IMG/VR virus record: IMGVR_UViG_3300042691_030710 | Location: 1-54,132 of that record | From: a virus | Reading direction: 5' to 3' (one strand) | Length of the DNA: 54,132 nucleotides | Part shown: piece after piece, positions 1 to 7,810 of the stretch | Numbering within the stretch: position 1 is the first letter of the stretch | How the letters are laid out: every line of letters starts with the position of its first letter | Made by a program: the position numbers and the translations under genes | The notes under the pieces: generated by a model | Told to the model about the DNA's origin: nothing | Seen by the model: only the letters and a program-made list of their open reading frames with translations | The model's database searches: none

Positions 1-2311
1 TTCCCGAAGTTCCTCTACTACCACTTGAGCCGGATGAACCACTACTAGCACTAGAACCAGAAGTTCCTGCTGTAGATGATGAACCTGATGTTCCACTACT
101 ACCACTAGAACCAGAAGTTCCAGATGAAGCTGCGGCTGTTTTGATACCAACCTTACCAGTAGTAGTATTGTATACTAAAACTTCATCAGTTGTGTTATCG
201 GTTTCAAAATTGTTTACAAAAAAAGATCCTGTTAAAATTAAACTTCCAGAAACTATTGAGTTATCAACATATATCGAAGATACCCATATATCTTTAGATA
301 CTCCTAAACCTCCTGATATTCTTACAGCACCACTTTGTTTTGATACTGCATTATCCGTAGCTGTTATTACTAATGATTGAGATGTTGTATTTCCTCTACT
401 AGATACACTTTGTAATGTATCAATTTCAACTGCTTCTACAGTAACACCAGTTAAACCACTACCATCACCATAAAATGCAGTAGCATAAACATTTCCACCA
501 ATACCAACACCACCATTAACTATCAAAGCACCATTAGTAGTTGATGTTGCTTCAGTTGAATTTTGAATTTGTAAAATGTTAGTTGTAGTAGATCCCAAAT
601 CAGTTACTTCCTGAAAAGTTTGCTGAGAATCTATTGGATTTATAGTAGGATCACTTTGTAATACCCACTGAGTACTACTACCATCATTATATCTTATATA
701 AGTTTTACCTGTATTAGAATCATACCACAAATCATTATCGGAAGGACTTATAGGTGCTAATACAGATGCAGTTATTTTAGTTTCTACATTTAATGCGTAT
801 GAAGCAGTTAATTGAGCTACCGAATCTGAATATATAGAACCAGTTACAACTAAAGAACCAGAAAATATAGCAGAACCCGTATATGGAAATGTTGCTGTAC
901 CAGATATTCCAGATGAACCAGATGAACCATTTACTCCACTAGTTCCAGATGTTGATGATGTTCCACTACTACCATTTGTTCCACTACTACCAGTTCCACC
1001 ACTTGTACCAGAAGTTCCGTTCACACCACTAGTTCCTGATGTACCACTTGCTCCACTTCCTGTTGCAAACGATGTATATTCAATTCCATTCAATATAATC
1101 GAACCAGTAATATCTACAGAACCAGTTACTATAATATCACCATTATCAATTAATATAGAACTACCACTTTCTAAAATTAAAGGTAAATCGTTTATCTGTA
1201 CAAATGAACCAAAAAATGCAGATTCAGTCACAAATAAAGAACCTGAAATTATTACATCACCGTTTATTATTTGATTTCCAGTAAAAATATTTGAACCAGT
1301 GGTTGCAAATGAACCAGTATTTATAGTTAATCCAGATGTACCAGATGTAGAAGATGTACCACTACTTCCCGATGAACCCGATGTTCCTCTACTTCCAGAA
1401 GAACCACTACTACCAGATGTACCAGATGATGAAGATGTTCCTGATGTTCCAGCAGTAGATGAACTACCACTACTTCCAGAAGAACCACTACTACCTGAAC
1501 TAGCAGATGTACCACTTGTACCTGAAGTAGATGAAGTACCCGAAGTTCCATTAGAACCACTACTACCAGATGTACCAGCTTCTCCACTACTACCATTCAC
1601 ACCACTCGTACCATCAGTACCACTACTACCAGATGTACCAGATGTGGATGAAGTTCCTGATGTACCATTAGTACCACTACTACCAGTTGTACCATTTATA
1701 CCACTAGTTCCCGATGAACCAGCGTCACCACTACTACCATCTACACCACTTGTACCTGAAGTACCATCAACTCCAGATGAACCACTGCTTCCCGATGAAC
1801 CGTTTGTTCCTGATGTACCACTTATTCCCTGAGCACCTACTGTATTAATATTCCAACTACTATACGTACCACTACCTTCAATACTAGAAGTGGTTACAAC
1901 AACTTGACCAGTTATTGAATTGTAAGAATTAACAACACCTCTCATTAAATTATTAGCATTAAATGCAATCAACATTTGTTGACCAACACTCCATGCCAAA
2001 CCACTCTCAATTGTGAAAGTGTGAGTTGTTAATTGTATAGTTAATGTAGATGAAGATGTAGTTGTAAACCTATCACCAGAATAACCAGAAGAACCTGATG
2101 TACCACTACTACCCGATGAGCCAGATGAACCACTACTACCAGATGAACCAGATGAACCTGCTTTTCCTGAAACTCCAGCTGTAGCAATTTCTACTACATA
2201 CTTTTTCTCTTCAATGCTTAAATTGGTAACATCATTATCAACATTTACCAATACTACTTCATTGTTTACATTTACTCCTGAAATATCATTATTGATAGTT
2301 ACCTTACTCAT
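1..2311 (-). CDS. Collagen-like tail fibre/adhesin, 3' end outside window
   Basis: The frame is open from the ATG at 2309-2311 to the window edge, giving about 770 visible residues. The ATG overlaps the TGA of the upstream gene (ATGA), suggesting translational coupling. A short N-terminal domain leads into blocks of Gly-x-y triplets rich in Ser and Thr (GSS, GTS, GIN), separated by globular modules. One module carries 'DNDLWYDSNTGKTYIRYND', and another 'ALIVNGGVGIGG'; both types are common in phage fibres. Near the left edge comes the adapter 'DEVLVYNTTTGKVGIKTAAA', followed by another collagen block. Proline is rare in the triplets, unlike animal collagen. Role inferred: trimeric receptor-binding or side fibre. 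The C-terminal tip, which would define receptor or cleavage domains, is not seen. Confidence 0.85.
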   Translation of the reverse strand, partial: MSKVTINNDISGVNVNNEVVLVNVDNDVTNLSIEEKKYVVEIATAGVSGKAGSSGSSGSSGSSGSSGSSGTSGSSGYSGDRFTTTSSSTLTIQLTTHTFTIESGLAWSVGQQMLIAFNANNLMRGVVNSYNSITGQVVVTTSSIEGSGTYSSWNINTVGAQGISGTSGTNGSSGSSGSSGVDGTSGTSGVDGSSGDAGSSGTSGINGTTGSSGTNGTSGTSSTSGTSGSSGTDGTSGVNGSSGEAGTSGSSGSNGTSGTSSTSGTSGTSASSGSSGSSGSSGSSSTAGTSGTSSSSGTSGSSGSSGSRGTSGSSGSSGTSSTSGTSGLTINTGSFATTGSNIFTGNQIINGDVIISGSLFVTESAFFGSFVQINDLPLILESGSSILIDNGDIIVTGSVDITGSIILNGIEYTSFATGSGASGTSGTSGVNGTSGTSGGTGSSGTNGSSGTSSTSGTSGVNGSSGSSGISGTATFPYTGSAIFSGSLVVTGSIYSDSVAQLTASYALNVETKITASVLAPISPSDNDLWYDSNTGKTYIRYNDGSSTQWVLQSDPTINPIDSQQTFQEVTDLGSTTTNILQIQNSTEATSTTNGALIVNGGVGIGGNVYATAFYGDGSGLTGVTVEAVEIDTLQSVSSRGNTTSQSLVITATDNAVSKQSGAVRISGGLGVSKDIWVSSIYVDNSIVSGSLILTGSFFVNNFETDNTTDEVLVYNTTTGKVGIKTAAASSGTSGSSGSSGTSGSSSTAGTSGSSASSGSSGSSGSRGTSG

Positions 2312-2688
2312 CTAGTTACATTTTTTGATAATCGTATCTGTCCCTCTATTAATCTCACAACATAACCTTCTTTTTCCAATTCTAAATCATAATATGCTTC
2401 GTGAAAATCTAAAAGTGAACTGGTTGTGGCCGATATGTATATTCCTATAGAACCCGATGATAATGGTGTTGTACCATTACTACCACTGAAATTTATACCA
2501 GTTCCATCGGGTTGTAGTGAGGATGATAATGCTAAATAAATTGTTGTGGATTCTACTGTAGGTCTTATATGCATCCTACCACTATATCCCGTTAAATCAA
2601 TTGGAGTACTCTCCGAATCAGTCCAATTTAACGACAAATCTAAAGTTGCACCTTGCTCTATTATAAAAGAATATCTACCAGCTGCCAT
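2308..2688 (-). CDS. Small virion protein, probably baseplate/tail associated
   Basis: The product has 126 residues. It starts 'MAAGRYSFIIEQGATLDL', has a 'DLTGYSGRMHIRP' segment, and ends with a 'YDLELEKEGYVVRLIEGQI' stretch before LSKNVTR. This layout (QG-T near the start, DLTGY-x-ARMQIR-like core, RLIEG and VTR at the end) is what I recall of small structural proteins next to fibre genes in T4-like marine phages; this is from memory, not a search. It is probably beta-rich and has no signal peptide or membrane segment. It is first in a two-gene unit with the fibre gene. A TATTTATA-type element lies 25 nt upstream. Exact function unknown. Confidence 0.7.
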   Translation of the reverse strand: MAAGRYSFIIEQGATLDLSLNWTDSESTPIDLTGYSGRMHIRPTVESTTIYLALSSSLQPDGTGINFSGSNGTTPLSSGSIGIYISATTSSLLDFHEAYYDLELEKEGYVVRLIEGQIRLSKNVTR

Positions 2689-2712
2689 TATTTACAAAAT
2701 TTTATATACTCT

Positions 2713-2722
2713 TATAAATATT
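2713..2722 (-). promoter_or_regulatory. Candidate late promoter element (AATATTTATA)
   Basis: The minus strand reads AATATTTATA, 25 nt before the ATG of the small virion gene. The same word sits 14-53 nt before several other minus-strand genes, so it may be the phage's own late promoter box. It differs from the T4 late box TATAAATA, which is its reverse complement, so the orientation must be tested. Confidence 0.4.
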
Positions 2723-2772
2723 AAAAAAATACAGAATGAAAAACTTATGGGTATTTAAAAAAAATATTTTTG

Positions 2773-2817
2773 AAAAGACTTGTTTTTTTAAAATCTTTTT
2801 CGTATGTTTGATATGTA
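2773..2817 (+). promoter_or_regulatory. Bacteroidota-type promoter for the first plus-strand gene
   Basis: The -33 region is AAAAGACTTG (2773-2782) and the -7 region TATGTTTG (2803-2810), with a spacer of exactly 20 nt. TATGTTTG fits the Bacteroidota consensus TAnnTTTG. The block continues as ATATGTA, which is nearly repeated after the promoter at 3408-3452. Confidence 0.7.
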
Positions 2818-2829
2818 ATAAATGATGAA

Positions 2830-2839
2830 CCCCAAATTT
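2830..2839 (+). promoter_or_regulatory. C-tract initiation element (CCCC, 6 nt, ATG)
   Basis: CCCC at 2830-2833 is followed by 6 nt and the ATG at 2840. All five plus-strand genes share this arrangement, so it favours the ATG at 2840 over the in-frame ATGs at 2822 and 2825. Confidence 0.5.
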
Positions 2840-3079
2840 ATGATGTTTGATAACCTAATCGGTAAAAAAATCAGAGTTTCTATCAATGATAGAGATATTA
2901 ATGGTAAAGTTATTCCAAACCGGTTCACCTCTATAGATGGTATTTGTACTTTCGCAGGATACAATACTATTTTGGAAGTTTGGCAAGTTACCATAGGTAG
3001 AACTCCCATATTTCCAATTCAATTCAAAAATGTTGAAATTTTAAATAAAAAAAAATTAGTAAAAAGCTTGGATTTCTGA
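2840..3079 (+). CDS. Small protein of unknown function, plus-strand cluster
   Basis: From the ATG that follows the C-tract the product has 79 residues; a longer reading from 2822 would add six (MMNPKF). It begins 'MMFDNLIGKKIRVSIN' and alternates short basic and hydrophobic strands, suggesting a small beta-barrel, with a lysine-rich end. No family recognised. It is the first gene of a cluster facing away from the structural genes, with its own host-like promoter, which suggests early or middle expression. The downstream promoter at 3061-3105 begins inside its last codons. Confidence 0.65.
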   Translation: MMFDNLIGKKIRVSINDRDINGKVIPNRFTSIDGICTFAGYNTILEVWQVTIGRTPIFPIQFKNVEILNKKKLVKSLDF

Positions 3080-3105
3080 AGTCTTTTTTCTATATTTACT
3101 AAGTA
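3061..3105 (+). promoter_or_regulatory. Bacteroidota-type promoter for the second plus-strand gene
   Basis: AAAAAGCTTG (3061-3070) is followed after 20 nt by TATATTTA (3091-3098) and then CTAAGTA. Spacing and flanks match the promoters at 2773 and 3408. The -33 box overlaps the end of the preceding gene. Confidence 0.6.
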
Positions 3106-3124
3106 ATGATTGATAACCCCTTAA

Positions 3125-3135
3125 CCCCCAATATT
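3125..3135 (+). promoter_or_regulatory. C-tract initiation element (CCCCC, 6 nt, ATG)
   Basis: CCCCC at 3125-3129 and AATATT precede the ATG at 3136. An earlier AACCCC lies at 3115-3120. Confidence 0.5.
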
Positions 3136-3396
3136 ATGAACCATATTCGTTTCGACCGCCACCAATTGTTCACCGAAGAAATGATGGACTTCCATTCCGA
3201 TACTCTTCGAATGGTTGAAGATTTTCACATTGATAATGATGAAAGTTGGCACACCCCACTATACAATATGTTGTGTGGTATTTGGGATGGATACCTTTAC
3301 ACCGAAATGTTAGAAATGAGTAAGCAAATTGGATATCCAGTTCACATTACTGATAGAATCCAAACCACTATAGATTTCATCAACCAAAATTCATAA
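3136..3396 (+). CDS. Small acidic protein of unknown function
   Basis: The product has 86 residues from the ATG behind the C-tract; an in-frame ATG at 3106 would add ten. It begins 'MNHIRFDRHQLFTEEMMDF' and is rich in His, Asp, Glu and Met. It is probably helical, with a hydrophobic middle 'LYNMLCGIWDGYLYTEML'. No family, signal peptide or catalytic motif recognised. It has its own promoter (3061-3105) and is followed by another, so it may be a single-gene unit. Confidence 0.65.
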   Translation: MNHIRFDRHQLFTEEMMDFHSDTLRMVEDFHIDNDESWHTPLYNMLCGIWDGYLYTEMLEMSKQIGYPVHITDRIQTTIDFINQNS

Positions 3397-3407
3397 AAAT
3401 ATTTCAC

Positions 3408-3452
3408 AAAAGACTTGTATATTCCAAGTATTTTTTGTATGTTTGTTATGTA
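3408..3452 (+). promoter_or_regulatory. Bacteroidota-type promoter for the three-gene plus-strand unit
   Basis: The -33 region AAAAGACTTG (3408-3417) is identical over ten bases to that at 2773. After 20 nt comes TATGTTTG (3438-3445) and TTATGTA. It serves the genes at 3484, 3781 and 3972. Confidence 0.7.
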
Positions 3453-3472
3453 GTGAGTGTTCAACCCCATTT

Positions 3473-3483
3473 CCCCCTTTGAT
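3473..3483 (+). promoter_or_regulatory. C-tract initiation element (CCCCC, 6 nt, ATG)
   Basis: CCCCC at 3473-3477 and TTTGAT precede the ATG at 3484. It favours this start over the in-frame GTG at 3457. Confidence 0.5.
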
Positions 3484-3768
3484 ATGAGAGAATTTATTGA
3501 GAAAGTTTTGAGTGTTGTTTCCGAAGAAGGCCTTTCAAAAGGTATGTTGTACTACTCTTCTTTGATTAGTAAAGCTCCCATAAAAAGAAACCATACTAAT
3601 ATGGGTAACCGTTACACTCCGGTTGGACAGGTGACGAGAACTAATCCAAATTACAATAAAGAATTGACTGTTTGGAAAAACACCAAACTATTTCCTTTCT
3701 TTTTGGAAAGAGGATTTACTAAAGAGGAGTTGAATGAAGCTTGGAAGATATCAGTATTTAAAAAATAA
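3484..3768 (+). CDS. Small basic protein of unknown function
   Basis: The product has 94 residues from the C-tract-preceded ATG ('MREFIEKVLSVVSEEGLSKG'); the GTG at 3457 would add nine. An amphipathic N-terminal helix is followed by a basic, Asn-rich middle and a helix 'FTKEELNEAWKISVF'. No family recognised. It is the first of three closely spaced genes; the gap to the next is 12 nt and holds another C-tract. Confidence 0.65.
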   Translation: MREFIEKVLSVVSEEGLSKGMLYYSSLISKAPIKRNHTNMGNRYTPVGQVTRTNPNYNKELTVWKNTKLFPFFLERGFTKEELNEAWKISVFKK

Positions 3769-3769
3769 A

Positions 3770-3780
3770 CCCCAATTAAT
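3770..3780 (+). promoter_or_regulatory. C-tract initiation element (CCCC, 7 nt, ATG)
   Basis: CCCC at 3770-3773 and AATTAAT fill nearly all of the 12-nt gap between two genes. This points to a role in translation rather than transcription. Confidence 0.5.
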
Positions 3781-3960
3781 ATGAACCCCAAATACACCAA
3801 CGGATACATTCCTAAAATTCAGTTTTGGTTAAACAAATTGAGTACAGCCAAAACACCAATGGAACAGATAGAGGCGGTACAAAAGGTACAATATTTTCAA
3901 AAGAGACACTATACGGTGTATGGTGAAAAGGTAATGTTAAATGAACTTATAAATTTGTAA
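3781..3960 (+). CDS. 59-residue protein of unknown function
   Basis: The ATG at 3781 opens a 59-residue frame ending in TAA at 3958-3960. The product starts 'MNPKYTNGYIPKIQFWLNKL' and continues as a basic, Gln/Lys/Tyr-rich helix-like segment. It sits 12 nt after one gene and 11 nt before the next, with C-tracts in both gaps, which supports it as real. No family recognised. Confidence 0.7.
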   Translation: MNPKYTNGYIPKIQFWLNKLSTAKTPMEQIEAVQKVQYFQKRHYTVYGEKVMLNELINL

Positions 3961-3961
3961 T

Positions 3962-3971
3962 CCCCACTACT
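3962..3971 (+). promoter_or_regulatory. C-tract initiation element (CCCC, 6 nt, ATG)
   Basis: CCCC at 3962-3965 and ACTACT occupy the 11-nt gap before the ATG at 3972. Confidence 0.5.
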
Positions 3972-4325
3972 ATGAATGAAACAACTATAGTTCGGTTTTA
4001 TGAAAATTCCTACCAGTTTTATGTGGTAGAAGTGAGTATGGAAGGTTCTTATACAGAACTGTTTGATGGCATTTCCAATAAATTTAATAAACTCCGTTCA
4101 TACCGAAATGGGATGGTTGGTAGTTTGTGGGCTGAAGTTGTTTATCAATCCGATGAAATGAAGGTTGATATGTTTAGGGTATTGGAAATCACACCTAAAA
4201 TGGTTGAAGTGATTGAACTTACCAAAGGTGGTGGATTTGAACCGATTGATTCATTCTCTCAAGCCGAAAGATGGAAACATGTGGTTACAAATCCAAAAGA
4301 ATTGAATGTTTTGGCTACACTTTAA
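3972..4325 (+). CDS. 117-residue protein of unknown function
   Basis: The product starts 'MNETTIVRFYENSYQFYVV', is mixed alpha/beta by appearance and has a 'LTKGGGFEPIDSF' turn and a 'AERWKHVV' helix. No family, signal peptide or membrane segment recognised. It is last in the three-gene unit; its TAA lies 2 nt before the terminator at 4328-4350. Confidence 0.7.
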   Translation: MNETTIVRFYENSYQFYVVEVSMEGSYTELFDGISNKFNKLRSYRNGMVGSLWAEVVYQSDEMKVDMFRVLEITPKMVEVIELTKGGGFEPIDSFSQAERWKHVVTNPKELNVLATL

Positions 4326-4327
4326 AT

Positions 4328-4350
4328 AAAGCGGGTATTATCCCGCTTTT
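4328..4350. terminator. Bidirectional terminator between converging genes
   Basis: The perfect 8-bp stem AAAGCGGG/CCCGCTTT has a 6-nt loop and is A-rich before and T-rich after, so it can act on both strands. It ends the plus-strand cluster. The last sense codons and stop of the minus-strand GIY-YIG gene are built into the stem. Confidence 0.8.
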
Positions 4351-4967
4351 ACAAATCTACCATTTTCATCTTTTTTAAGATTTCTATTTTTTAACCATAA
4401 TCTTCTTTCTTCGTACAATTTCGTTCCCTCTTCTTTTCCGTTTCTATCTATATACCAATCCAAAGTAAATCTACCTTTTGCTTTTGATTTTAATTTTTCT
4501 CTGGATTCATCGGAATGTTTTTTTCCGTACATTGGATTTTTTTCCAAAGGATGTGACATTTTTTTAACATTTTCTTCAGTATGTTTATATCCATTGGTAA
4601 AATTATTATATTTTTTACCATTTTCGCTCAAAAGTTTAATATAATCTAAATATTGCTGAGTATCACGTCTACCATCCCAAACATCACCACCATTTGTAGA
4701 ATATGTCATATTATATCCATTTTTAACCGAATTATATTTTATCATCATCATAAATTCAACTTCAGGTGCATCTTTTGAATTAACTTCGGCTATAATTTCT
4801 TTTGTAAAATTATCCCAACCATATTTTTTTATAGCATTATATAATACTGTGTTTTTAGTATCTCTTTTAGAACGAAGTTCATGCTGTTGCATTCTTTTAT
4901 TAAAATTTTTCGTTCTACCTATATAAACATTTCCGCTGGGGCTTGTTAATTTATAAATTATATCCAT
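4338..4967 (-). CDS. GIY-YIG homing endonuclease (Seg-like)
   Basis: This is a free-standing mobile DNA nuclease. From the ATG at 4967 the product has 209 residues; a TTG at 4994 would add nine, but the domain begins at the ATG ('MDIIYKLTSPSGNVYIGRT'). The GIY-YIG core has YKL and YIG plus the Arg of 'YIGRTKNFNKRMQQH', and the expected Glu and Asn follow in 'EVEFMMMIKYNSVKNGYNM'. Two NUMOD3-like DNA-binding repeats follow ('HTEENVKKMS' and 'YGKKHSDESREKLKSKAKG'). It lies just downstream of the major capsid gene, a frequent kind of target site. It has no close Shine-Dalgarno sequence, and its stop lies in the terminator stem. Confidence 0.88.
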   Translation of the reverse strand: MDIIYKLTSPSGNVYIGRTKNFNKRMQQHELRSKRDTKNTVLYNAIKKYGWDNFTKEIIAEVNSKDAPEVEFMMMIKYNSVKNGYNMTYSTNGGDVWDGRRDTQQYLDYIKLLSENGKKYNNFTNGYKHTEENVKKMSHPLEKNPMYGKKHSDESREKLKSKAKGRFTLDWYIDRNGKEEGTKLYEERRLWLKNRNLKKDENGRFVKAG

Positions 4968-5033
4968 AATATTAAATTTTCCAAAACAAATCAAATATAA
5001 TAAATATTTTTCTATTTTCCAAATTTAAAGCAT

Positions 5034-5063
5034 AAAAAAAGGGAGTTAAAAACTCCCTCTTTT
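5034..5063 (-). terminator. Terminator after the major capsid gene
   Basis: On the minus strand the stem GGGAGTT/AACTCCC (7 bp, 3-nt loop) is followed by seven T. It lies about 25 nt past the capsid stop codon. Confidence 0.8.
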
Positions 5064-5083
5064 ATTATTAGTTTACTCTAAGA

Positions 5084-6712
5084 TTAGATGTTATTCAAAT
5101 CTTTGATGTAAATCTTCCCGTAATATTCCGGCCTTACCATTTTCTTAGCGTATCTAGTCATCACCCCGCGTCTTGGTGTAAAGTTTTGTGGGTCATACAC
5201 CAAAGGAGTCATAATCAATGGTACATAAGGAGCGTAAACCGCACCAGTCTCCAAGAAGTTAGAACCTCTGAAACCTAACAAGATTTCGTTAGAAGTCATA
5301 TAAGGGTTCTTATAAACAGTATATCTGTTAGCAAGAGCACCTACTTGAGATACACCAGCAGCGAACTTCATACTATCCTTATCAGCACTTACTACGAATC
5401 CAGGGATAGATTCCAAAATTGTACATACATCAGGAGATGCAACGATGAAGTTAGCACCACCTCTTAATGTCAATTGGTGAATCTTATTGGATACCTTATT
5501 GATTTTGATACCCAAAGTCTGGAACCAAGTGTTTTTCTGATAAGCCAATGATGAAGAACCACCAGTCCATGTACCATTTATCAATTCTTCACCTACAGTT
5601 GCAGACCAGTATTCAGTTGTCAATGCGTTGTTCTTCAACATATCCAAGATTTCCAAATCGATTTCCAATGAGATGTAATCACTCAACATAGAAGTCAATT
5701 CAGCTTCAGCATCAATTGAATGGTATGCATTCAAATCTTGTGCCAATTCAGGAGTCCATACTGCCTTCAACTTTCTAGTCTTAGCTACGATAGCCTCACT
5801 TCTCAATTCCAAATCGATTTCTGGAATCTGCAAATCAGTACCAGCATCGATACCAGTGTTAGCACCACTACCTTCGAATGGAGCTTTATCTTCGAAATCA
5901 CCTCTATTGAAATCAGTTGGTTGCTTAGAGTATGCAACTGAAACGTTAGTAGATGCCAATGAAGAAGAACCAGATACGAAGAATACGAAGTTATTTCCAG
6001 CAACTGCATGGAACTGAGCTACGTTAGAAACAATACCAGAACCAGATACTACGAATGAACGTACTGCTTCAATATCAGGAGTACTAAATGCAGATTGTGC
6101 AATTGTATATTTTACAATTTCACCAGCAGCGATAGATCCGGAAAGTGCAGCAGAATAACCAACTTCACCCCACTGAGCATCAGCAGCTGTAACTGAACCT
6201 GAAGCGATTGATACAGATGCATCATTTACTGAATAACCATATCTACCTTCACCATAAAGACCGTTTACAGCGGCTTTAGTTCTACCGAAATCACCATCAA
6301 ATGTAGATGTACCATTACCACCGAACAATGATTTACCATTGTAAGCTGGGTTACCAGGCTGAGCAGTTCCGTACTTGAAATCCAAGTAGAAAATAAGACC
6401 AGATGGTAAGTTCATAGGCTGAACTGAAACGAATTCTTTTGATGCAATGTCACCAAAAATTCTTCTAACCAAAGGTAGAGCTACACCACTCCACTCTTCA
6501 GAACCTGCAGATGTACCAGTTGAAGTAGCTTCATCCAATAATTGCTTAGCTTGGTTTTCCAACAAAACAGATACAGAATGCTGATCTCTTTCTTTCAAAC
6601 CTTCCAATAGGCCAGTTTTTTCCCACTTAGCCTTCAATCCTCTCGTCTGCTCTAACATTACAGATTGAGGATTTTTTCCTTCCATTAATTTACTTAAATC
6701 AAAATTTGCCAT
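5084..6712 (-). CDS. Major capsid protein, T4 gp23-like
   Basis: The 542-residue product is close to T4 gp23 in length. The N-terminal part resembles the gp23 propeptide: 'GLLEGL', 'VLLENQAKQLLDE', then ATSTG. T4 gp23 is cut by gp21 after an L-x-E site at about residue 65; here the matching site is LLDE|A after residue 61. After it come 'VALPLVRRIFGDIASKEFV' and 'VQPMNLPSGLIFYLDF', typical of the gp23 family (HK97 fold). The end 'TPRRGVMTRYAKKMVRP' also fits. It forms the hexamers of the head shell. An A-rich leader with no clear Shine-Dalgarno precedes it, and it is followed by a strong terminator. The scaffold gene is directly upstream, as in T4. Confidence 0.93.
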   Translation of the reverse strand: MANFDLSKLMEGKNPQSVMLEQTRGLKAKWEKTGLLEGLKERDQHSVSVLLENQAKQLLDEATSTGTSAGSEEWSGVALPLVRRIFGDIASKEFVSVQPMNLPSGLIFYLDFKYGTAQPGNPAYNGKSLFGGNGTSTFDGDFGRTKAAVNGLYGEGRYGYSVNDASVSIASGSVTAADAQWGEVGYSAALSGSIAAGEIVKYTIAQSAFSTPDIEAVRSFVVSGSGIVSNVAQFHAVAGNNFVFFVSGSSSLASTNVSVAYSKQPTDFNRGDFEDKAPFEGSGANTGIDAGTDLQIPEIDLELRSEAIVAKTRKLKAVWTPELAQDLNAYHSIDAEAELTSMLSDYISLEIDLEILDMLKNNALTTEYWSATVGEELINGTWTGGSSSLAYQKNTWFQTLGIKINKVSNKIHQLTLRGGANFIVASPDVCTILESIPGFVVSADKDSMKFAAGVSQVGALANRYTVYKNPYMTSNEILLGFRGSNFLETGAVYAPYVPLIMTPLVYDPQNFTPRRGVMTRYAKKMVRPEYYGKIYIKDLNNI

Positions 6713-6733
6713 TTTTTCTTTTTTTTTTAGTTT

Positions 6734-7810
6734 TTAGTAATTTGTAATACCAGCTAATTTCTTAAATCTATCAGCCAATTCATTAGCACTTTCAGTGATG
6801 ATTTCTTTCTTAGGTGCAGTAGATGCTACCTTTTTAGATGCCAATCCTTCACTAATTGTCTTCTTAACAGAAGATTTCTTTTCAGTACCAGTAAATTTCA
6901 TACTTTCAGCTAGTGTTGCGTAAACCAATTTAACTTCTCTTACAGATGAAGTTCTATCTAAATTTTCTACAACTTTTACTTTTTGCTCATTAGTTAAATT
7001 ATAACTTCTAAACAACTTATTAGTGTAAAGTAATTTAGCATTAAGAAGGTTTACTTCATTAATTGTTTTTCTTAGAGATTTGATAGTGTTGTAAGCTTCT
7101 TCCAATTCAGCTTCCATTTCAGCAGTGTGGTTATCTTCCATACCAGCTTCCATTTCATCTTCTTCTTCAGTCATTTCTTCTTCAGCATCACCATATCCCA
7201 TTTCTCTTAGAATTTCATCCAAATCAATTTCATCATCGAAATCTTCTTCAGAATCCATATCCATTTCTTCTTCCTCTTCTTCTTCCATAGTAGCACCGGT
7301 TGGGTCATCGATTACACCATCATGGTTTACATCTTCTTCCTCTTCCATTGGTTCTTCTTCTACTTCAGCTTCCAATTCTCTGATGATAGCTTCCAAGTCC
7401 AATTCATCTTCGTCTTCTTCTTCGAAGTCGAAATCTTCTTCGGAATCCATATCCATTTCTTCTTCTTCTGCTAACTCAGCATCATCACCTTCAAATCCTA
7501 CTTCAGCAGTTTCCTCATCAGTTTCAGGATCTAATTCAGTGTGTGCATAAGTTGCAACACCTTCTGGGTCACCACCATCACCTATATCAGATGAATCTGT
7601 AGCTTCCACATCATCCAAGCCGTACTCTTCAATTTCCATATCTTCCTCCTCTTCGAAATCTTCCATTTCAGCTTGAAGTTTTCTAGATAAGATTGATTGT
7701 AATCTCGGAGTAAATGCTTCTTCCAATGCTATCTTTGCGTTCTGAATAGCTGTTTCTCTTACAGCTTTCGCATCAGCAATGGCTTCTTTCAATAATTTAC
7801 TTTTAGACAT
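6734..7810 (-). CDS. Prohead scaffold/core protein, T4 gp22-like
   Basis: The 358-residue product has a basic helical N-terminus ('MSKSKLLKEAIADAKAVRE'), a long Asp/Glu-rich middle (about residues 50-235) and a coiled-coil plus basic C-terminal part ending 'ADRFKKLAGITNY'. Position just upstream of the capsid gene, acidity and helical ends match gp22, which fills the prohead and is destroyed by the protease. Several (L/I/V)-x-E sites are present. The acidic DNA gives a spurious Ser-rich frame on the other strand. AAAGGA, 9 nt before the ATG, is one of the better ribosome-binding sites in the window. Confidence 0.85.
   Translation of the reverse strand: MSKSKLLKEAIADAKAVRETAIQNAKIALEEAFTPRLQSILSRKLQAEMEDFEEEEDMEIEEYGLDDVEATDSSDIGDGGDPEGVATYAHTELDPETDEETAEVGFEGDDAELAEEEEMDMDSEEDFDFEEEDEDELDLEAIIRELEAEVEEEPMEEEEDVNHDGVIDDPTGATMEEEEEEEMDMDSEEDFDDEIDLDEILREMGYGDAEEEMTEEEDEMEAGMEDNHTAEMEAELEEAYNTIKSLRKTINEVNLLNAKLLYTNKLFRSYNLTNEQKVKVVENLDRTSSVREVKLVYATLAESMKFTGTEKKSSVKKTISEGLASKKVASTAPKKEIITESANELADRFKKLAGITNY

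Noticed and set aside
7125-7550. Plus-strand Ser-rich frame
   Set aside because: Shadow of the Asp/Glu-rich scaffold gene.
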